Source of the DNA: Streptomyces bathyalis
GTDB taxonomy: Bacteria; Actinomycetota; Actinomycetes; Streptomycetales; Streptomycetaceae
DNA length: 64,000 nt
Assembly (NCBI RefSeq): GCF_015910445.1
Contig: NZ_CP048882.1
Location: 372,001-436,000 of the forward strand
Direction: 5' to 3'
In this document: positions 54,046 through 62,380 of the stretch, piece after piece
How positions within the stretch are numbered: the first letter of the stretch is position 1
Layout: each line of letters opens with the position of its first letter
Notes under the pieces: model-generated
Databases searched by the model: none
What the model saw: only the letters and a program-made list of their open reading frames with translations
Told to the model about the DNA's origin: nothing
Position numbers and translations under genes: made by a program

Positions 54046-54321
54046 TCACAGTTTCCCGAGCGACGCCAGAGCCGTCTGAATGGCCTTCCTCACCTCGCTG
54101 GGAAGGGGCTCGCCCTGGGTGGTCTCCGTCACCTCTTCGGCCACCGTGCGCAGCTTGGTGTTTGTCTCCTGGGAGGCCGTCTTCAAGACCTCCCACGCCT
54201 CGCCCGGCGTACATCCATGAGTCGCCATCAGCACACCGTGCGCCCGGTCGATCACCGGGCGCGTCTCCAGCGCCTGACGCAGCTGCTCCATCTCGGTCTG
54301 CGGCTTCTCAGCATCGCTCAC
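54046..54321 (-). CDS. ANTAR-domain protein (RNA-binding antiterminator type)
   Basis: 91-residue protein consisting essentially of an ANTAR three-helix domain: TEMEQLRQALETRPVIDRAHG, then VLMATHGCTPGEAWEVLK and the NTKLRTVAEEV helix. ANTAR domains bind hairpins in leader RNA and prevent termination. No sensor domain is present. GTG at 54321 was chosen because GGAGGGAG lies 6 bases upstream; an ATG seven codons earlier lacks such a site. The 3' part matches the fragment at 8554-8635. Confidence 0.9.
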   Translation of the reverse strand: MSDAEKPQTEMEQLRQALETRPVIDRAHGVLMATHGCTPGEAWEVLKTASQETNTKLRTVAEEVTETTQGEPLPSEVRKAIQTALASLGKL

Positions 54322-54366
54322 AGCATCTCCCTCCGGTGCCATGAGCGGACCAGGCTCCCTACGCGC

Positions 54367-54714
54367 TCACGGCGCGTTGGGATCATATCCACGGCTTACG
54401 TCCTCCACGCCAGCGTCAGAAGCGACGGGACGGCGAACTCCTGGAATCGGCCAAGCGGCCCTGAGCGGTCGAGACCCAGCCGCGATCAGAGCCCAGGCGC
54501 CGATCCCCATCAGCCGAATCGCGTCCGCGACCACACCGGCGGCGACCAGAATCACGGCGGCCAGCCCCAGGCCGTACTCGATGCGCCGGACGCCCCGGTC
54601 GCGCACCAACGACGTCGGAGTGGGCAGCGGTTCGTCTCCCCCACCGCAGATGGTTCGCCTATTCACCGGTGCTGAGCGAGCCGCGTTGACGAGACCGCCC
54701 TGTGGATGGGCCAC
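54367..54714 (-). CDS. small hypothetical membrane protein
   Basis: Up to 115 residues with two hydrophobic segments (GLGLAAVILVAAGVVADAI and GIGAWALIAAG). The hydrophobic part looks real, the N-terminal 40 residues less so; a GTG start inside is likely. The proposed 5' end overlaps the leader of the KimA-like gene on the opposite strand. Confidence 0.4.
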   Translation of the reverse strand: MAHPQGGLVNAARSAPVNRRTICGGGDEPLPTPTSLVRDRGVRRIEYGLGLAAVILVAAGVVADAIRLMGIGAWALIAAGSRPLRAAWPIPGVRRPVASDAGVEDVSRGYDPNAP

Positions 54715-54737
54715 CGTGAGCCCTAGGATTCCACCTC

Positions 54738-56804
54738 GTGTCCAAACTGACCGATGTGCCGAAGCGGATCTTGATCGGCCGCGCTCTGCGAAGCGACAGG
54801 CTCGGAGAGACCCTTCTTCCCAAGCGCATCGCCCTCCCCGTCTTCGCTTCCGACCCGCTCTCGTCCGTGGCGTATGCCCCGAGCGAGGTGCTGCTGGTGC
54901 TGTCCGTCGCGGGTGCCTCTGCCTACGCCTTCAGCCCCTGGATCGCGGTTGCCGTCGTGGTGCTGATGTTCACCGTGGTGGCCTCCTACCGGCAGAACGT
55001 GCGCGCGTACCCGAGCGGTGGCGGTGACTACGAGGTCGCAACCACCAACCTGGGGCCGAGGGCCGGACTCACGGTGGCCAGCGCTCTCCTGGTCGACTAT
55101 GTGCTGACCGTCGCCGTCTCGATCGCCTCCGGCGTGGAGAATCTGGGCTCGGCCATCCCCTTCGTCACCGAGAACAAGACCCTCAGCGCGGTCGGCATGA
55201 TCCTGCTGCTGATGTTGATGAACCTGCGCGGCGTGCGGGAGTCGGGCAAGCTCTTCGCCGTCCCGACCTACGTCTTCGTCGCCGGGGTCTTCCTCATGAT
55301 CACGTGGGGGGCGTTCCGGGGTCTGGTCCTGGGCGACAACATGAAGGCGCCCACCGCGGGCTACACCCTTCACGCCGAGCAGGGCGGGCTGGCCGGCTTC
55401 GCGCTCGTCTTCCTGCTGTTGCGGGCTTTCTCCTCCGGTTGTGCGGCCCTCACCGGCGTCGAGGCGATCAGCAACGGCGTACCGGCGTTCCGCAAACCCA
55501 AGTCCAGGAACGCCGCCACCACCCTGGCCATGATGGGCGGCATCGCGGTCACCATGTTCTGCGGCATCGTCGCCCTGGCCTTGGCCACTGACGTGAAGAT
55601 GGCGGAGGCGCCGGCCAGGGACCTGCTCATCAACGGCGAGCCTGCGGGCCCCGGCTACGTGCAGAATCCTGTGATCGCCCAGGTCTCGGCCGCTGTCTTC
55701 GGCGAGGGATCGTTCCTGTTCATCATCCTGGCCGGCGCGACCGGCCTGGTTCTCTTCCTCGCAGCCAACACCGCCTACAACGGCTTCCCGCTGCTCGGCT
55801 CGATCCTCGCCCAGGACCGGTACCTGCCACGCCAGCTGCACACTCGCGGCGACCGCCTGGCCTTCTCCAACGGCATCGTCTTCCTGGCCGGCGCCGCCGC
55901 TGTTCTCGTCGTCGTCTACGACGCCGACTCCACACGCCTCATCCAGCTCTACATCGTCGGCGTCTTCGTCTCTTTCACGCTCAGCCAGGTCGGCATGATC
56001 CGGCACTGGAACCGTCACTTGTGCACAACAACCGACCCTGCGCGGCGCCGCCGGATGCATCGCTCCCGCGCGATCAACACCTTCGGCGCCTTCTTCACCG
56101 GCGTGGTGCTCGTCGTCGTCCTGGTCACCAAGTTCGCGCACGGAGCGTGGGTCGCCCTGCTCGGCATGCTCATCTTCTACGTCACGATGACCGCGATCCG
56201 CCGGCACTACGACGGCGTCTCCGAGGAGCTCGCTACAGCTCGGGCATCAGGAGAGGAGACAGTGCGTCCTTCCCGCGTGCACTCCATCGTGCTTGTCTCC
56301 ACCCTCCACAAACCCACGCTGCGCGCTCTCGCGTACGCGAAGCTGATGCGTTCCCACACCTTGGAAGCAGTCACGGTGGGCGTGGATCCCGACGAGACAC
56401 GCGCGCTGCAGCAGGAATGGCACCAGCGCGAGATCGAGATACCACTGAAGGTCCTCGACTCTCCTTATCGAGAGATCACTCGCCCGATCATCGAGTACGT
56501 CAAGTCATTGCGCCGCGACAGCCCGGGCGATGTGGTCTCGGTCTACATCCCCGAATACATCGTCGGTCACTGGTACGAGCAGCTGCTGCACAACCAGAGC
56601 GCACTGCGCCTCAAGGGCCGGCTGCTTTTCACCCCAGGTGTGATGGTCACTTCCGTGCCCTGGCAACTCGATTCCTCCGATGCCGCCAAGAAACGCGCAC
56701 ACAAGCGGGCGGATTGGAGCGCACCGGGCGAGGTACGCCGGGGTCCGGCCGCGACGTCGACGACGGTCCCGGCCCCGCGGAAGGAGAACGGCCGCAAGGG
56801 ATAG
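54738..56804 (+). CDS. kimA: APC-family potassium permease (KimA-like)
   Basis: 688-residue transporter with about twelve helices in the APC-fold domain (residues 30-460; motifs FASDPLSSVAYAPSE and GGGDYEVATTNLG) and a C-terminal cytoplasmic USP-like domain (VHSIVLVSTLHKPTLRALAYA onward). This matches KimA, a high-affinity K+/H+ symporter controlled by c-di-AMP in Firmicutes. The short leader shows no ydaO-type riboswitch. TAGGAT (54724-54729) ends 8 bases before the GTG. The K+ role fits the Kdp system 4 kb away. Confidence 0.85.
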   Translation: MSKLTDVPKRILIGRALRSDRLGETLLPKRIALPVFASDPLSSVAYAPSEVLLVLSVAGASAYAFSPWIAVAVVVLMFTVVASYRQNVRAYPSGGGDYEVATTNLGPRAGLTVASALLVDYVLTVAVSIASGVENLGSAIPFVTENKTLSAVGMILLLMLMNLRGVRESGKLFAVPTYVFVAGVFLMITWGAFRGLVLGDNMKAPTAGYTLHAEQGGLAGFALVFLLLRAFSSGCAALTGVEAISNGVPAFRKPKSRNAATTLAMMGGIAVTMFCGIVALALATDVKMAEAPARDLLINGEPAGPGYVQNPVIAQVSAAVFGEGSFLFIILAGATGLVLFLAANTAYNGFPLLGSILAQDRYLPRQLHTRGDRLAFSNGIVFLAGAAAVLVVVYDADSTRLIQLYIVGVFVSFTLSQVGMIRHWNRHLCTTTDPARRRRMHRSRAINTFGAFFTGVVLVVVLVTKFAHGAWVALLGMLIFYVTMTAIRRHYDGVSEELATARASGEETVRPSRVHSIVLVSTLHKPTLRALAYAKLMRSHTLEAVTVGVDPDETRALQQEWHQREIEIPLKVLDSPYREITRPIIEYVKSLRRDSPGDVVSVYIPEYIVGHWYEQLLHNQSALRLKGRLLFTPGVMVTSVPWQLDSSDAAKKRAHKRADWSAPGEVRRGPAATSTTVPAPRKENGRKG

Positions 56805-56833
56805 CACCCCGCCCTCCACGACGCCCGGGGTGC
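56804..56833. terminator. possible hairpin terminator
   Basis: GCACCCCG (56804-56811) pairs with CGGGGTGC (56826-56833) across a 14-base loop, right at the KimA-like stop codon; a second small GCAGC/GCTGC hairpin follows. Moderate stem, no T-run. Confidence 0.5.
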
Positions 56834-56879
56834 AGCCGCTCCTGCTGCACTGACGAGACAGCGACACCGGATGCGTGCA

Positions 56880-56966
56880 CTAGTGGTGGACGTAGAGCCA
56901 GGCGGTCAGGAACGCGATCCAGAGACCGAGCGCGGCGACGAGTAGTTTCGGCAGCATCGACCGCAT
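56880..56966 (-). CDS. 28-residue single-helix membrane protein next to corA
   Basis: Encodes a 28-residue protein with one membrane helix (PKLLVAALGLWIAFLTAWLY) and the C terminus VHH. AGGGAG lies 8 bases before the ATG, 24 bases after the corA stop, so it is probably the last gene of that transcript. Too short for ordinary gene finding. It might be a small regulatory partner of CorA, as small single-helix proteins accompany several transporters; that is inference. The ending resembles no KdpF I recall. Confidence 0.6.
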   Translation of the reverse strand: MRSMLPKLLVAALGLWIAFLTAWLYVHH

Positions 56967-56990
56967 TGCCGGCTCCCTTTGTCCGTGAGG

Positions 56991-58139
56991 TCACAACCAG
57001 TCGCGGCGCTTGAAGATGACGTACAGCCAGAGACATACGAGAACCATCAACGCGATGGCGAAGGGGTAACCGCCAGTCCACTTGAGTTCGGGCATGTTGT
57101 CGAAGTTCATGCCGTAGATCGTGCCGACCAGGGTCGGGGCGAAGAGGATCGCTGCCCATGAGGAGATCTTCTTGATCTCCTCGTTCTGCGCGACACTGGC
57201 CTCGGTCAATGCTTTCATCTCTGCGTTCTGCTGCTGATTCACCAACGTGGCGTTCACGGCCAGGATGTCCTGAAGAGCCTGGCGGAAGCTGTCGACCCGC
57301 TCCGTGACATGGGTGACGTGGTCGGCCACGTCCCGTAGGTACCGGCGCAGCTCCTCGTCGATGCCGTACTTCTCGAAGCCGGCCGTCAGTCCGTCGAGCA
57401 TTCTCATCAACGGCCGGGTGGCGCGCTGGAACTCCACGACTTCGCGTGAGAGTTCGTAGATGCGGCGGGAGACCGCCGGGTCGCCGGTGAAGACCTCGGT
57501 CTCGATCTCGTCGATGTCGGTCTCGACGCCGCCGACCACGGGCACGTAGCCGTCGACCACGGTGTCGAGGATCGCGTACAGCACGGCCTCGGGTCCGCGC
57601 TTGAGCAGATCCGGGGAGTCCTCCATCCGTCGGCGCACCGCGGCCAGATTCGGCGCGGCACCGTGGCGGACGGTGATGACGAAATCAGGCCCGACGAACA
57701 CGTGGAGCTCGGCGAAGTCGACTTCTTCGCTCTCGTCCAGGTACCGGGCGGCACGCAGCACCGCGAACAGGGTGTCGCCGTAGCGCTCCAGCTTGGGACG
57801 CTGGTGACCCTTGAGGGCATCCTCGACGGCGAGCTGGTGCAGGTCGAACTCCTCCGCGAGGGAGTGCAGTTGTGCTTCGGTCGGACGGTACAGCCCGATC
57901 CAGGCCATACCGTCAGGCGCTCGGTGCAGCTCGCGGTAGGTGTCAGCGAGTGAGTCGTGGGTGCTGGTGCGCTCGCCGTCGTGGTAGATGGCCGCCGCCA
58001 TCATGCTGGTCCCGGCCGTGTACGGCTGTTCCTCATATGCCGCCGATGAGTCGGCCGACGGTTCGCCGGCCTCGGGATGCCTGGGGCGCTTGCCGGGTCT
58101 CTTGAGGGCGCGCAGAGGGTGCAGGCGGCGATCGGACAT
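56991..58139 (-). CDS. corA: CorA-type divalent cation transporter, copy 2
   Basis: 382-residue CorA with an extra 45-residue N terminus rich in Arg, Pro and Glu, the soluble funnel (MAWIGLYRPTEAQLH, LHQLAVEDALKGHQRP), a long stalk helix, two C-terminal membrane helices and the GMNF signature (YGMNFDNMPE). Transports Mg2+ or related ions. GGAGGG precedes the ATG. A 28-residue membrane protein gene follows closely. Confidence 0.93.
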   Translation of the reverse strand: MSDRRLHPLRALKRPGKRPRHPEAGEPSADSSAAYEEQPYTAGTSMMAAAIYHDGERTSTHDSLADTYRELHRAPDGMAWIGLYRPTEAQLHSLAEEFDLHQLAVEDALKGHQRPKLERYGDTLFAVLRAARYLDESEEVDFAELHVFVGPDFVITVRHGAAPNLAAVRRRMEDSPDLLKRGPEAVLYAILDTVVDGYVPVVGGVETDIDEIETEVFTGDPAVSRRIYELSREVVEFQRATRPLMRMLDGLTAGFEKYGIDEELRRYLRDVADHVTHVTERVDSFRQALQDILAVNATLVNQQQNAEMKALTEASVAQNEEIKKISSWAAILFAPTLVGTIYGMNFDNMPELKWTGGYPFAIALMVLVCLWLYVIFKRRDWL

Positions 58140-58289
58140 GACGGAACCCTCCGTGGCCAGAAAGTGAGACGAGGGGACACGGGGATGCGCCGCTGTGGAC
58201 GCCGCCCTCGAACTCGTCAGGTTCCGATCGTCGCAGCGTCACGCGGCGTGCGGCTGGGAGGCTCACCACAGACTCCGGCCCCGTCGCGA

Positions 58290-60836
58290 TCACGATGTGG
58301 CTGTCGCCGGGAGGTCGGGGTGGGCAGGTGGGTGCCCGGCCGCGGACCTCAGCGTCAGGACCATGGTGAAGCCACCGCCGGGGGTGTCCTCCGCGGAGAG
58401 GGTTCCGCCCATGGCTTCCGCGAAGCCCCGCGCGACCGCGAGGCCGAGGCCGACCCCGGTACCGCCCGGTGCGTCGCCGTAGCGCTGGAACGGCTCGAAG
58501 ATCCGGTCCTTCGCTTCGTCCGGCACCCCCGGCCCTTGATCCACAACGCGCACTTCCACGCGGTCGGCGATCGCGCTGGCGGACACGAGCACCCGCTGGT
58601 CCTCCGGGTTGTACTTGACCGCGTTCTCGACGATGTTGGCGACAGCGCGCTCCAGGAGCCCCGCGTCCACGGCGACCATGGGCAGGTTCTCCGGGATGTC
58701 CAACTCGACCTGTGCGTCCGTCACTCCACCGAGCGCCATGGGCACTACCTCGTCGAGGTCCACCTCGCGGATGAGCGGGGTGACCGTCCCGGTCTGCAGC
58801 CGGGACATGTCCAGAAGGTTGCCGACCAGGTTGTCCAGCCGGTCGGCGCCTTCCTCGATGCCGGCCAGCAGTTCGGCCCTGTCCGCCTCGGACCACTCGA
58901 CCTCGTCGGAGCGAAGGGAGGTGACCGACGCCTTGATCCCGGACAGCGGAGTGCGCAGGTCGTGGCTGACTGCTGCGAGCAACGCTGTGCGGATGCGGTT
59001 GCCTTCAGCGAGTTCGCGGGCCTCCTCGGCCTGGCCGAGGAGACGCTGCCGGTCGAGCACGACGGCTGACTGGGCGGCGAAGGCAGAGAGCACACGGCGG
59101 TCCTCGGCCGGCAGGACACGGCCGGACAGAGCGAGCGCCATGTGGTCGCCGACGGGCACGTCCACGTCCGCGTCCTCGGGCCGTTCGAGCGGACGAGAGT
59201 TCCCGACGCTCGCCGTGCACGTCCATGGCGCGACGTCGCTCTCCCGCTCCAGCAGCGCGACCGACTCCATGTTGAAGGTCTCGCGTACCTGGTCGAGCAG
59301 TGCCTCCAGACTCGTCCCGCCACGCAGCACGCTGCCTGCCAGAAAGGAGAGAATCTCGGACTCGGCGCGCAGGCGGGCCGCCTGGTGGGTGCGCCTCGCC
59401 GCGAGGTCGACGACGGAAGCGACGGAGACCGCCACCCCGACGAAGATCACGATGGCGACGATGTTGTTGGCGTCGGCGATGGTCAGACGATGCAGCGGCG
59501 GTGTGAAGTAGTAGTTCAGCAGCAGCGAGCCGAAGGCGGCGGAGGCCAGAGCCGGCAGCAGCCCACCGGCCAGGGCGGCTGCGACCGTCAGCGTCAGGAA
59601 CAACAGCATGTCGTTGGCGAGGCCGACGTCCGGGGCGGCCTTGTTGAGGAGCAGGGTCAGCAGCACCGGACCCGCGATGCCGATGAGCCAGCCCCAGATG
59701 ATCCGGGAGCGGCCGAGACGCGCGCCCCGGGCGACGGGCAGTCCGCGGCCCTGGGCCACCTCTTCATGGGTGACGATGTGGACGTCCAGGTCGGGGCCCG
59801 AGTCGCGCGCCACCGTCGACCCCACGCCGGGCCCGAACATGTACTGCCACGTCTTGCGGCGGCTGGAGCCGAGGACGATCTGCGTGGCGTTGACTCCGCG
59901 CGCGAACTCCAGCAGTGCCGAAGGAACGTCATCCCCTATGACGTGGTGGAAGGTGCCACCCAGGTCCTCGACAAGGGTCCGCTGGACCGCCAGCTCCTTC
60001 GGGGACGCCGAGGTGAGGCCGTCGCTGCGGGCGACGTACGCCGCCATCACCTCGCCGCCCGCGCCTTTCTCGGCCAACCGTGCGGCACGGCGGATGAGCG
60101 TACGCCCCTCGGGACCGCCGGTGAGTCCGACGACGATGCGCTCCCGGGCCTGCCAGGTGGAGCGGATGTCGTGCTCGCCGCGGTACTCCCTCAGGTACTC
60201 GTCGACCCGGTCCGCGACCCACAGCAGGGCGAGTTCACGCAGAGCGGTGAGGTTGCCGGGGCGGAAGTAGTTGGACAGCGCGGCGTCGATCTTGTCCGGC
60301 TTGTAGATGTTCCCGTGGGCCATGCGGCGCCGCAGCGCCTGCGGGGACATGTCGACGAGCTCGATCTGGTCGGCTCTGCGGACCACCTCGTCCGGCACGG
60401 TCTCACGCTGCCGTACGCCGGTGATCGACTCCACCACGTCGCCCAGTGACTCCAGGTGCTGGATGTTGACCGTGGAGACGACGCTGATGCCCGCGCTCAG
60501 CATTTCCTCGACGTCCTGCCAGCGCTTGGTGTTGCGCGAGCCGGGGATGTTGGTGTGCGCGAGTTCGTCGACGAGGGCGACCGAGGGCCGGCGTTCCAGG
60601 ACCGCGTCGACGTCCATCTCCGCGAAGGAGGTGCCCCGGTACTCGAGCTCCCGCCGCTGCACCTGCTCCAGGCCGTGCAGCATCACTTCGGTACGGGGCC
60701 GGTTGTAGTGCTCCACGAAAGCGACGACGCAGTCGGTGCCGCGCTCGCTTCGGCGGTGTGCCTCGGAGAGCATCGCGTACGTCTTGCCGACGCCCGGCGC
60801 AGCGCCGAGATAGATCCGAAGCTTGCCGCGTGCCAT
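58290..60836 (-). CDS. kdpD: osmosensitive K+ sensor histidine kinase KdpD
   Basis: 848-residue sensor kinase. The KdpD N-terminal domain has Walker A GAAPGVGKT at residues 10-18, a USP-like domain about 240-370, four membrane helices about 395-500, a GAF-like region, and HisKA with SHDLRTPLSGIKAS (His autophosphorylation site) near 635, then HATPase (VENAVKYN, DQGPGVPDE, GTGVGLGLAVARGF). AAGGACC precedes the ATG at 60836. The open frame continues without a stop into kdpE, because of a frameshift there, so a KdpE-KdpD fusion of 1101 residues is also possible. Confidence 0.95.
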   Translation of the reverse strand: MARGKLRIYLGAAPGVGKTYAMLSEAHRRSERGTDCVVAFVEHYNRPRTEVMLHGLEQVQRRELEYRGTSFAEMDVDAVLERRPSVALVDELAHTNIPGSRNTKRWQDVEEMLSAGISVVSTVNIQHLESLGDVVESITGVRQRETVPDEVVRRADQIELVDMSPQALRRRMAHGNIYKPDKIDAALSNYFRPGNLTALRELALLWVADRVDEYLREYRGEHDIRSTWQARERIVVGLTGGPEGRTLIRRAARLAEKGAGGEVMAAYVARSDGLTSASPKELAVQRTLVEDLGGTFHHVIGDDVPSALLEFARGVNATQIVLGSSRRKTWQYMFGPGVGSTVARDSGPDLDVHIVTHEEVAQGRGLPVARGARLGRSRIIWGWLIGIAGPVLLTLLLNKAAPDVGLANDMLLFLTLTVAAALAGGLLPALASAAFGSLLLNYYFTPPLHRLTIADANNIVAIVIFVGVAVSVASVVDLAARRTHQAARLRAESEILSFLAGSVLRGGTSLEALLDQVRETFNMESVALLERESDVAPWTCTASVGNSRPLERPEDADVDVPVGDHMALALSGRVLPAEDRRVLSAFAAQSAVVLDRQRLLGQAEEARELAEGNRIRTALLAAVSHDLRTPLSGIKASVTSLRSDEVEWSEADRAELLAGIEEGADRLDNLVGNLLDMSRLQTGTVTPLIREVDLDEVVPMALGGVTDAQVELDIPENLPMVAVDAGLLERAVANIVENAVKYNPEDQRVLVSASAIADRVEVRVVDQGPGVPDEAKDRIFEPFQRYGDAPGGTGVGLGLAVARGFAEAMGGTLSAEDTPGGGFTMVLTLRSAAGHPPAHPDLPATATS

Positions 60837-60912
60837 GGTCGGGTCCTTGCGGTCGAGGAGCTGGTTACGGAGTGTCTGCTCATTCCCGGGCGCCTTCCGG
60901 AGCGAGGAGACC

Positions 60913-61595
60913 TCAGACTTCGAAGCGGTACCCCATCCCGGGGGCGGTGATGAGATGCCGAGGGTGTGAGGGATCTGCTTCGAGCTTGCGTCTGAGCTGG
61001 GCCATGTAGACACGGAGGTAGTTGCCTGAGTGCCGTAGGTGGGCCCCCATACCTCATTCAGGAGCCTCTTCTGACTGACCATCTGTCCTCGGTTGAGGAT
61101 CAGCATTTCCAGCAGATGCCATTCGGTCGGGGTGAGGCGGACGTCCTGCCCGCCGCGGGTGACTTTCTTGGCCCGCAGGTCGACGGTGAATTCCTCGGTC
61201 TCGAGGATCGCCGAACGGTCGGTGGGCGCTCCCGCAACTGCTCGACGACTCGCTGCCCGCAGTCGAGCCAGCAGCTCGTCCATGCTGAAGGGCTTGGGGA
61301 TGTAGTCGTCAGCACCGGCGTCGAGCGCTTCGACCTTCTCGTCCGAGGTCTGACGGGCCGAGACCACCAGGATCGGCACCCGGGTCCAGCTGCGTAGGCC
61401 CCTGATCACTTCGATGCCGTCCATGTCGGGCAGCCCGAGGTCCAGCAGGACGACGTCCGGGAGCCGCTCGGAGGCGATCTGGAGAGCCGTGGCCCCGTCG
61501 GGGGCGGAAGCCACCTCGTACTTGCGTGCCTTCAGGTTGATCTCCAGCGCCCTGACGAGCTGTACCTCGTCCTCCACAACCAGCACCCGGGTCAT
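60913..61595 (-). pseudogene. kdpE: response regulator KdpE, frameshifted
   Basis: Receiver domain (residues 1-120, phospho-Asp in VVLLDLGLPDMDG, Lys in YIPKPFS) and the first part of the winged helix (LTPTEWHLLEMLILNRG) are intact. After WGPTY the frame leaves the family pattern, while the -1 shifted frame gives NYLRVYMAQLRRKLEADPS, then LITAPGMGYRFEV and a stop at 60913. Adding one base near 61034 restores the usual seven residues between WGP and YLRVY. The shift removes the recognition helix and wing. Either a mutation that fuses kdpE to kdpD or a sequencing error. Confidence 0.82.
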
Positions 61596-61700
61596 CGGTG
61601 TGCCGCCTTTCTGTCCTGCGTGAGGATCGGGTCGTGCGGACAGGAGCCCACAGCGTGAGAGGTTCCTCGGCCCGGACTCCTGAACGCCACCGAATTCCGA

Positions 61701-62375
61701 TCACTTCCCGGCGAGTTCCTTGAGAGCGATGTTGAGCTGAAGGACGTTGACCCGCGGCTCGCCCATGAAGCCGAGTACCCGGCCGTCCGTCTGGTTCTCC
61801 ACCAGCTGCTGGACCTGTCCGACGGGGAGGCCGTTCTTCTCCGCGACGCGGCGGGCCTGGATTTCCGCGTACTGAGGCGATATGTGCGGGTCCAGGCCCG
61901 AGCCGGATGAGGTGACCGCGTCGGCGGGCACATCCGAGGGCCTCGGGGTGTAGCCCTTCGCGCGGTTGTCCGCGACGACCGCCTTCTTGGCGTCCTTCAC
62001 CCACTGGATGAGTTCTTCGTTGTCGGCGGACCGGTTCGTGGCTCCGGAGAGGATGAGCGAGTACTGGGTGTTGACGCTGTTGGTCCCCAATCCGTTGGAC
62101 GGCCGTGGCTGGAACCACTTGAGGTCCGGCCGCGCCACCTCCTCGTCGTTGCCGGGGTCCTTCTTCGGCAGGTCGTAGGTCTGGCCGATGAGGCCCGAGC
62201 CGACGACCTTGCCGTTCGATGTGACCTCCGAGCCGTTGGCCTTGTCGTTGAAGAGAGCCTGCGCGACGCCGGTGACTGCCAGCGGGTAGAGCAGGCCTGT
62301 CACCACCGTCAGTACGAGAAGGGCGCGGAGCCCGGCTCCGAGCAGGCGCGCAGTGTTGCCTACTGAGTTGTTCAT
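61701..62375 (-). CDS. kdpC: potassium-transporting ATPase subunit KdpC
   Basis: 224-residue subunit with one N-terminal membrane helix (residues 13-40, LRALLVLTVVTGLLYPLAVTG) and an extracytoplasmic domain with LIGQTYDLPK near 62, FQPRPSNG near 89 and the signature SGSGLDPHISPQYAEIQARRVA near 155. It stabilises the KdpFABC complex. It starts 6 bases after kdpB ends, so the two are in one operon. A 105-base gap leads to kdpE. Confidence 0.96.
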   Translation of the reverse strand: MNNSVGNTARLLGAGLRALLVLTVVTGLLYPLAVTGVAQALFNDKANGSEVTSNGKVVGSGLIGQTYDLPKKDPGNDEEVARPDLKWFQPRPSNGLGTNSVNTQYSLILSGATNRSADNEELIQWVKDAKKAVVADNRAKGYTPRPSDVPADAVTSSGSGLDPHISPQYAEIQARRVAEKNGLPVGQVQQLVENQTDGRVLGFMGEPRVNVLQLNIALKELAGK

Positions 62376-62380
62376 GGCGA

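Noticed and set aside
54700..54737. c-di-AMP (ydaO-type) riboswitch before the KimA-like gene
   Set aside because: The leader is at most about 10 bases after the predicted start point and shows none of the conserved riboswitch core.
54723..56207. 494-residue minus-strand frame opposite the KimA-like gene
   Set aside because: Asp/Glu/His/Gln-rich translation with no hydrophobic core or motif; shadow of the plus-strand permease.
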